In this document: positions 5,866 to 9,257 of the stretch, in pieces | How the letters are laid out: every line of letters begins with the position of its first letter | Numbering within the stretch: the stretch's first letter is position 1 | Assembly: GCA_022705465.1 (NCBI GenBank) | Contig: JAKJEK010000024.1 | Coordinates: forward strand, 1 to 9,257 | From: Patescibacteria group bacterium | GTDB lineage: Bacteria > Patescibacteriota > UBA1384 > XYA2-FULL-43-10 > 1-14-0-10-43-13 | DNA: 9,257 nt | Direction of reading: 5' to 3' | The notes under the pieces: model-generated | Database searches by the model: none | Told to the model about the DNA's origin: nothing | What the model saw: the letters and a program-made list of their open reading frames with translations, nothing else | Translations under genes and position numbers: made by a program

Positions 5866-6030
5866 AAGATTCGCTTTCCAGAAGATATCCACAACAGCAC
5901 AGCAGCAATAACAATAATAATTGCGGAAATGAATACCGCCACTATCTAATATAAGTAAAGACATTAGCCATACCAGAGAGAATAATCCAAACGCAAACAA
6001 GATCAAGCCCATCCATCGTAATAGTTTCAT
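5862..6030 (-). pseudogene. Small two-helix membrane ORF, apparently frame-split
   Basis: An ATG at 6030 has an excellent Shine-Dalgarno (AAGGAG, 5 bases upstream) just after the trpS stop. Its frame encodes a first hydrophobic helix (MGLILFAFGLFSLVWLMSLL). In that frame the sequence then becomes Cys/Tyr-rich (NYYCYCCCAVVDIF) and runs into the RNase H gene. In the +1 frame from about 5942 the same DNA reads AVFISAIIIVIAAVLLW, then SSGKRIL and TGA at 5864-5862, overlapping the RNase H ATG as ATGA. Joining the two gives a plausible protein of about 55 residues with two membrane helices and a basic tail, typical of small operon membrane proteins. The break may be a sequencing or assembly indel, a true frameshift mutation, programmed +1 frameshifting, or two tiny ORFs with GTG (5942) starting the second. 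Function unknown. Confidence 0.55.
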
Positions 6031-6042
6031 GGGTTCTCCTTT

Positions 6043-7113
6043 TTATATCCCCAACCCAATTTTGTCTTGAACCTTTGCCAGTGTCTCACTAGCCAGTGGC
6101 GCTACTCGCTTACTACCTGCTTGCAACACCGTCTTGAGCTGCTTTTCGTCGGCCAATAACTCACTATATTTTTTTTGAAATGGCATCAAGAATTGAATCA
6201 ACGCGTCAGCTAACGCTTCTTTAAACTTGCCGTATCCGGCACTGCCGTACACTTCCTCTAATTCGCTGATCGATCTTCCAGACACCTCACTAAAAATATT
6301 CAATAAATTTGCAATCGCCGGCTTCTCCGGACTATAAACTACCTCTGTTCCCGAATCGGTCACCGCCCGCATTACTTTTTTGCGAATAGTATCAGCATCA
6401 TCTGTCATGGCAATGTAATTGTTTGGCGACATCGCGGATTTACTCATCTTTTTAAGCGGATCATCCAAACCCATTATTCGCGCGGTTGATTTTTTAATCA
6501 TCGGTTCCGGCACTACAAATGTCTCGCCGTAACGGTTATTAAAACGAATAGCCAAATCCCTGGTTAGCTCAATATGCTGCTTTTGATCCTCCCCTACCGG
6601 CACATGTGTTGTGTTGTACAGTAAGATATCCGCTGCCATTAATACCGGATATGCTAAAAGTCCAGCAGGAATATCGCGGTGCGCTCCTTCACTTAGAAAT
6701 TGCTCTCGTAATTTTGAAATTGTCGCATCATCTGTGCCAGGAAACACCTCCTTTATTGCGCGATCCATTTTATCCTTAAGCTGAGTCATTCTCATCAACT
6801 CTCCGAGTCGTGTTTGACAAGTCAGCACCCACATCAACTCAGAATGCTCCGGCCGATCAGACTGTACAAAAATTATCGATTTCTCTGGATCAATTCCGGC
6901 CGCCAGGTAGGTTGCCGCGATAGATAAAATGTTGCGTCTCAATTCGGCGGGATCTTGAGGCGTGGTAATGGCATGTAGGTCTACAACACAGAAGATTGCT
7001 TCGTCAACTTGGTCTTGCAGCGAAACCCACTGTTTTATTGCTCCTAAATAATTTCCAATGTGTAAATTTCCGGTCGGTTGGACCCCTGAAAAAATCCGTC
7101 TTTTTGTGCTCAT
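6043..7113 (-). CDS. trpS: Tryptophanyl-tRNA synthetase (TrpRS)
   Basis: This class I synthetase charges tRNA-Trp in the cytoplasm. The 356-residue protein starts with FSGVQPTGNLHIGNYLGAIKQW, with the HIGH-equivalent HIGN at 18-21. It continues with DLHAIT (45-50), MTQLKDKM (109-116), YPVLMAADILLY (155-166), VGEDQKQHIELTRDLA (173-188) and KMSKS at 222-226. It is about 20 residues longer than E. coli TrpRS. The excess lies between LKDK and AGLLAYPVL (residues 116-149), where E. coli has about 11 residues and this protein about 34. The ATG is supported by AAGGA 7-8 bases upstream and by a promoter just before it. It is the first gene of a block continuing with the small membrane ORF (12-base gap), the RNase H gene and DUF167. 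No T-box or trp leader peptide is visible upstream. Confidence 0.95.
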   Translation of the reverse strand: MSTKRRIFSGVQPTGNLHIGNYLGAIKQWVSLQDQVDEAIFCVVDLHAITTPQDPAELRRNILSIAATYLAAGIDPEKSIIFVQSDRPEHSELMWVLTCQTRLGELMRMTQLKDKMDRAIKEVFPGTDDATISKLREQFLSEGAHRDIPAGLLAYPVLMAADILLYNTTHVPVGEDQKQHIELTRDLAIRFNNRYGETFVVPEPMIKKSTARIMGLDDPLKKMSKSAMSPNNYIAMTDDADTIRKKVMRAVTDSGTEVVYSPEKPAIANLLNIFSEVSGRSISELEEVYGSAGYGKFKEALADALIQFLMPFQKKYSELLADEKQLKTVLQAGSKRVAPLASETLAKVQDKIGLGI

Positions 7114-7141
7114 CTCACATTCCTTCGTAATTGTTTCTTCG

Positions 7142-7170
7142 AAAATAGCCTATCAGCTGACTTTACGCAA
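7142..7170 (-). promoter_or_regulatory. Candidate promoter of trpS
   Basis: On the minus strand there is a -35 TTGCGT (7165-7170), a 17-base spacer and a -10 TATTTT (7142-7147). This would start transcription near 7135, about 22 bases before the trpS ATG. Both hexamers are partial matches. The 68-base gap after the pilin operon contains no terminator, so read-through from the pilin genes is also possible. Confidence 0.45.
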
Positions 7171-7181
7171 CAGAGAACTCA

Positions 7182-7937
7182 TTATTGATAGTTCCTAGAG
7201 GTAACCATCGTTCGAATTATGGCGCTTGCCTTATCAGCATCGGTTAGTAGTGAATTATTTCTGACTCTAGCCTCTAGCGTAAAATGAACGAATGGCTGTT
7301 TATCAAAATCTCGTCCGCTCGGGGTAAAACCGGTAAATCTAATATAAGTGTCATATTGAACAATACTTCCTGACTCCCCCGTTCGGCTTATCCTGTTATC
7401 TGAGTCGCTAGTTATTCCTCTGATGAAATTTGCGAAACGATCTGATGAGTTAACCGTGTTCACCTGCAACACACTATTTTGTTCTTTATAGTAAACTTGG
7501 GCATTTGGAGCATCAAGGAAAAACACGCGGTAGGAGTCTGTGTCATACAGAAGTAGTCCATTTACAAACCCGCTACTCAATCGTTCTCCCGTGGTTCCCC
7601 CCATTGGGTTCGGGTCACCGTTGTATAGTCGCGTATTATTAGTCGTCGTGCAAACATTTGCCGCAAGATCACAATTAAACAACACCATCCCGCGATAGTA
7701 ATCCTTGTCAATAACCCTAAGCCACATGCCTCCACGAGTCTCCCGTACCTCCCTAGTCACCAAATCAGCAATCCTCCTTACATCCTCCGATACCTCTCTG
7801 GAACGAGCCAACCGGCTCTGAAAACTTCGGGCTTGAGATACAGTTCCTGTCGCCATCGTCATAATAGTCGCAAATATCGTTGCAGCAATCAGCACCTCAA
7901 GTAAAGTAAAAGCTTTTTTTCTAGGCAGTCTTTCCAT
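7182..7937 (-). CDS. Type IV prepilin-like protein, PilW/GspJ-like minor pilin
   Basis: The protein has a short basic leader (MERLPRKKA) followed by FTLLEVLIAATIFATIMTMA, a class III signal peptide with Phe+1, Glu+5 and a hydrophobic helix. The predicted cleavage site has Ala, not Gly, at -1. The helix continues as a polar amphipathic segment (SRLARSREVSEDVRRIADLVTREVRETRGG), as in GspJ/PilW proteins. The length of 251 residues also suits that group, which caps the pilus or pseudopilus tip. A Cys pair, CDLAANVC (about 89 and 96), could form a disulphide. The ATG at 7937 gives the most normal leader; an in-frame TTG at 7946 adds three residues. AGAG at 7950-7953 is 12 bases from the ATG and 3 from the TTG, so it does not settle the choice. 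It is the last gene of the pilin cluster, 10 bases after the previous one. Subfamily assignment is tentative. Confidence 0.8.
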   Translation of the reverse strand: MERLPRKKAFTLLEVLIAATIFATIMTMATGTVSQARSFQSRLARSREVSEDVRRIADLVTREVRETRGGMWLRVIDKDYYRGMVLFNCDLAANVCTTTNNTRLYNGDPNPMGGTTGERLSSGFVNGLLLYDTDSYRVFFLDAPNAQVYYKEQNSVLQVNTVNSSDRFANFIRGITSDSDNRISRTGESGSIVQYDTYIRFTGFTPSGRDFDKQPFVHFTLEARVRNNSLLTDADKASAIIRTMVTSRNYQ

Positions 7938-7956
7938 TAAACACAATATCTCTGTT

Positions 7957-8583
7957 TTAATAATTTGGTCGCCAATTGGTCAATATCTCGCTCGCAGTAA
8001 CGCTCTGGGCCGCACCATTATATACCCAGCTCACGATCACAGTGGCTTTCACCGCATTTTTCGAAGCGACAATATTCGCCTCGCCTCCATCCGGCAATAG
8101 CCCTCCGACTTTAGAAAACACAACCGTGCGACTGAATTCAGTCGTATTAAATGGGTCAGTCGTATCGACAGCACTCTCGTTTAATTTGATTATCAAAGGA
8201 CCGGAGCCATAATTAAAATACCAGGTTTGATAAGCATTATTGTTTGGATCAATGTAGTACCTGACAGTACCAGTCAGTGAGGATACAGGATTTACAGGTC
8301 TCTCGAGATAATTAGCAATTATTGGATCAGCATTAACCATAAAATCATCCCATGTTGTTCTTGTATCGCCGTCTATCCATCTTGAATCCCGTATCTGCCT
8401 CAATATCTCAATTCCCTCCTGGGCCAAATAAGACGCCTGCGTTCGCTGCAGCGATAGTTTGCTGCTTGCCACCGAAGCCCGGCCAATCGAGACAAGAGCA
8501 CCTAGAATAATGGCGATAATCGCTGCCGAGATAAGTACCTCCAAAACTCCGAATCCTCGTTTTAATTGCCTCCTTGGCATCAT
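7957..8583 (-). CDS. Type IV prepilin-like protein, PilV/GspI-like minor pilin
   Basis: The 208-residue protein has a basic leader MMPRRQLKRG, cleavage predicted after G10, then FGVLEVLISAAIIAIILGALV with Glu+5, a canonical prepilin N-terminus processed by prepilin peptidase. The following segment SYLAQEGIEILRQIRDSRW (about 61-79) is the AxEGxExxRxxRDxxW pattern common in PilV/GspI-like proteins of Patescibacteria. The rest is a beta-rich globular domain without Cys. The start codon overlaps the stop of the upstream pilin gene (ATGA), indicating translational coupling. A second ATG follows directly, so the true start may be one codon later. Role: probably a minor pilin that primes or caps a type IV pilus or a related secretion or competence pilus; the particular system cannot be told from the window. 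Confidence 0.85.
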   Translation of the reverse strand: MMPRRQLKRGFGVLEVLISAAIIAIILGALVSIGRASVASSKLSLQRTQASYLAQEGIEILRQIRDSRWIDGDTRTTWDDFMVNADPIIANYLERPVNPVSSLTGTVRYYIDPNNNAYQTWYFNYGSGPLIIKLNESAVDTTDPFNTTEFSRTVVFSKVGGLLPDGGEANIVASKNAVKATVIVSWVYNGAAQSVTASEILTNWRPNY

Positions 8584-9062
8584 TGTACTCTAACTTTAAA
8601 TGGATTATTCTTCACGCCAAATGTCTTAGTACGCACTGTTGCAAAGTTATTATCCGTAAATTGTACTATATCAGTATACTGATCGCTAATAGTGGTTCCC
8701 CCACCAGTCACACACGTATTTCCGGGAACATAGCATCTTAAAATTACTCCGCCTGACTGCACACCAGAACTTACTGTTTGATCCTTCTCCATTACAACAT
8801 TTTTGTTGTTTGGTGGAGGCGGGTCAACATACAATATCCCATTATTGATCATCAATCGGTATTCTGTTTGACCAATTTGGGGATTTCTAGCCAGTGCGCT
8901 GATATTATTAACCATCGTTTCAATCTCTGAAACTTTCCCATGATATGAAGCTGATTTGCTAAAACGACTCAAATTCGGTGCTGCTGCGCCCACCAATCCA
9001 ATCACAATCGCCACTGTAATAATTAGTTCAATTAGTGAAACCGCTGGCTTTTTTTGAAACAT
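8580..9062 (-). CDS. Type IV prepilin-like protein, FimT/GspH-like
   Basis: This 160-residue protein has a 7-residue leader MFQKKPA, then VSLIELIITVAIVIGLVGAAAP, with Glu+5 and the Pro at +23 that bends the pilin helix. The cleavage site has Ala at -1 and Val at +1 instead of Gly and Phe. The helix continues through SKSASYHGKVSEIETMVNNI, followed by a beta-rich domain with a run of four prolines (81-84) and a Cys pair CYVPGNTC (110, 117). Size and layout fit FimT/GspH-like minor pilins; a small major pilin is a less likely alternative. GAGGGG just upstream of the ATG supports the start. It lies 21 bases after the prepilin peptidase gene and overlaps the next pilin gene by 4 bases, so all four form one operon. 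Confidence 0.82.
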   Translation of the reverse strand: MFQKKPAVSLIELIITVAIVIGLVGAAAPNLSRFSKSASYHGKVSEIETMVNNISALARNPQIGQTEYRLMINNGILYVDPPPPNNKNVVMEKDQTVSSGVQSGGVILRCYVPGNTCVTGGGTTISDQYTDIVQFTDNNFATVRTKTFGVKNNPFKVRVQ

Positions 9063-9083
9063 AACCCCTCGCTTATCCGACTA

Positions 9084-9257
9084 TCAGATTATAAATGATG
9101 AGAGGTACCAATCTACAACCCTCTGACCGTAGAGTAGACCAAATAGCGCTCCACCAATCAGAAATGGGGCAAATGGTAACGCATCTTTGCGAGACTTAAT
9201 CTTAAGTGCTATCAAGACGACTCCAACAATAGACCCTGCAATAAATGATGCAAACAT
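9084..9257 (-). CDS. pilD: Prepilin peptidase (A24 family), C-terminal part, cut by window edge
   Basis: Only the last 57 residues are present, and the upstream part lies beyond the right edge. A methionine codon coincides with the edge but is probably internal. The fragment holds two membrane helices: FIAGSIVGVVLIALKI, then after a basic loop (KSRKDA) the family signature LPFAPFLIGGALFGLLYG, equivalent to the usual IPFGPFLALGA of PilD/GspO enzymes. These integral-membrane aspartyl proteases cleave prepilin leaders and often N-methylate the new N-terminus. The catalytic Asp residues lie upstream, outside the window. Its position directly before three prepilin genes supports the call. No plausible start can be given. 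Confidence 0.85.
   Translation of the reverse strand: MFASFIAGSIVGVVLIALKIKSRKDALPFAPFLIGGALFGLLYGQRVVDWYLSSFII

Noticed and set aside
5416..6030. Single 204-residue membrane-anchored RNase H
   Set aside because: The RNase H family start matches the ATG at 5865, and a shifted frame upstream encodes a better second membrane helix; kept only as an alternative.
7114..7181. Search for a T-box or trp leader before trpS
   Set aside because: The gap is only 68 bases, with no TGGNACC box, no terminator with a T-run and no Trp-rich leader ORF.
1..9257. CRISPR arrays, tRNA or rRNA genes, insertion sequences, attachment sites
   Set aside because: No regularly spaced repeats, tRNA-like cloverleaf, rRNA sequence, transposase or terminal inverted repeats were seen on either strand.

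Overview
The window looks like a bacterial chromosome segment of moderate GC. Almost every gene is on the minus strand, packed into short operons with overlaps or gaps of a few bases. UGA is used as a stop (rodA, the first pilin gene, the prepilin peptidase gene), so this is not a lineage that reads UGA as glycine. The compact gene set, the chlamydial/eukaryote-like IleRS with HYGH and KMSKR motifs, and the prepilin-peptidase plus minor-pilin cluster with a PilV-like protein all resemble Patescibacteria (Candidate Phyla Radiation) or a similar uncultured group. That assignment is an inference from gene style; there is no rRNA gene here to confirm it.

In the minus-strand transcription direction (high to low coordinates), the window opens with a type IV pilus block at 9257-7182. 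It holds the C-terminus of a prepilin peptidase and three prepilin-like genes resembling GspH/FimT, GspI/PilV and GspJ/PilW. Next comes a block at 7113-5185 with its own promoter: trpS, a small two-helix membrane ORF that appears split by a frame change, an RNase HI-like gene, and a DUF167/YggU gene. A lone plus-strand gene (4944-5150), with a strong ribosome binding site and a textbook terminator, converges on this block. It encodes a 68-residue protein I do not recognise, with a Cys/His cluster.

Divergent from that lone gene is the ileS-rodA operon (4537-524). Its roughly 250-nt leader contains what reads as a T-box riboswitch: a UGGUACC box, an antiterminator and a competing terminator ending in U6, preceded by a good promoter. 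rodA starts directly after the ileS stop codon, so tRNA-Ile charging is predicted to affect both isoleucyl-tRNA synthetase and an elongation-type peptidoglycan polymerase. After a second promoter come rplU (bL21) and the start of secE, which runs off the left edge.

The genes serve translation (ileS, trpS, rplU), secretion (secE), envelope growth (rodA) and surface pili. The observations most worth following are the T-box leader, its extension to rodA, the orphan plus-strand gene, and the frame-split membrane ORF upstream of the RNase H gene.
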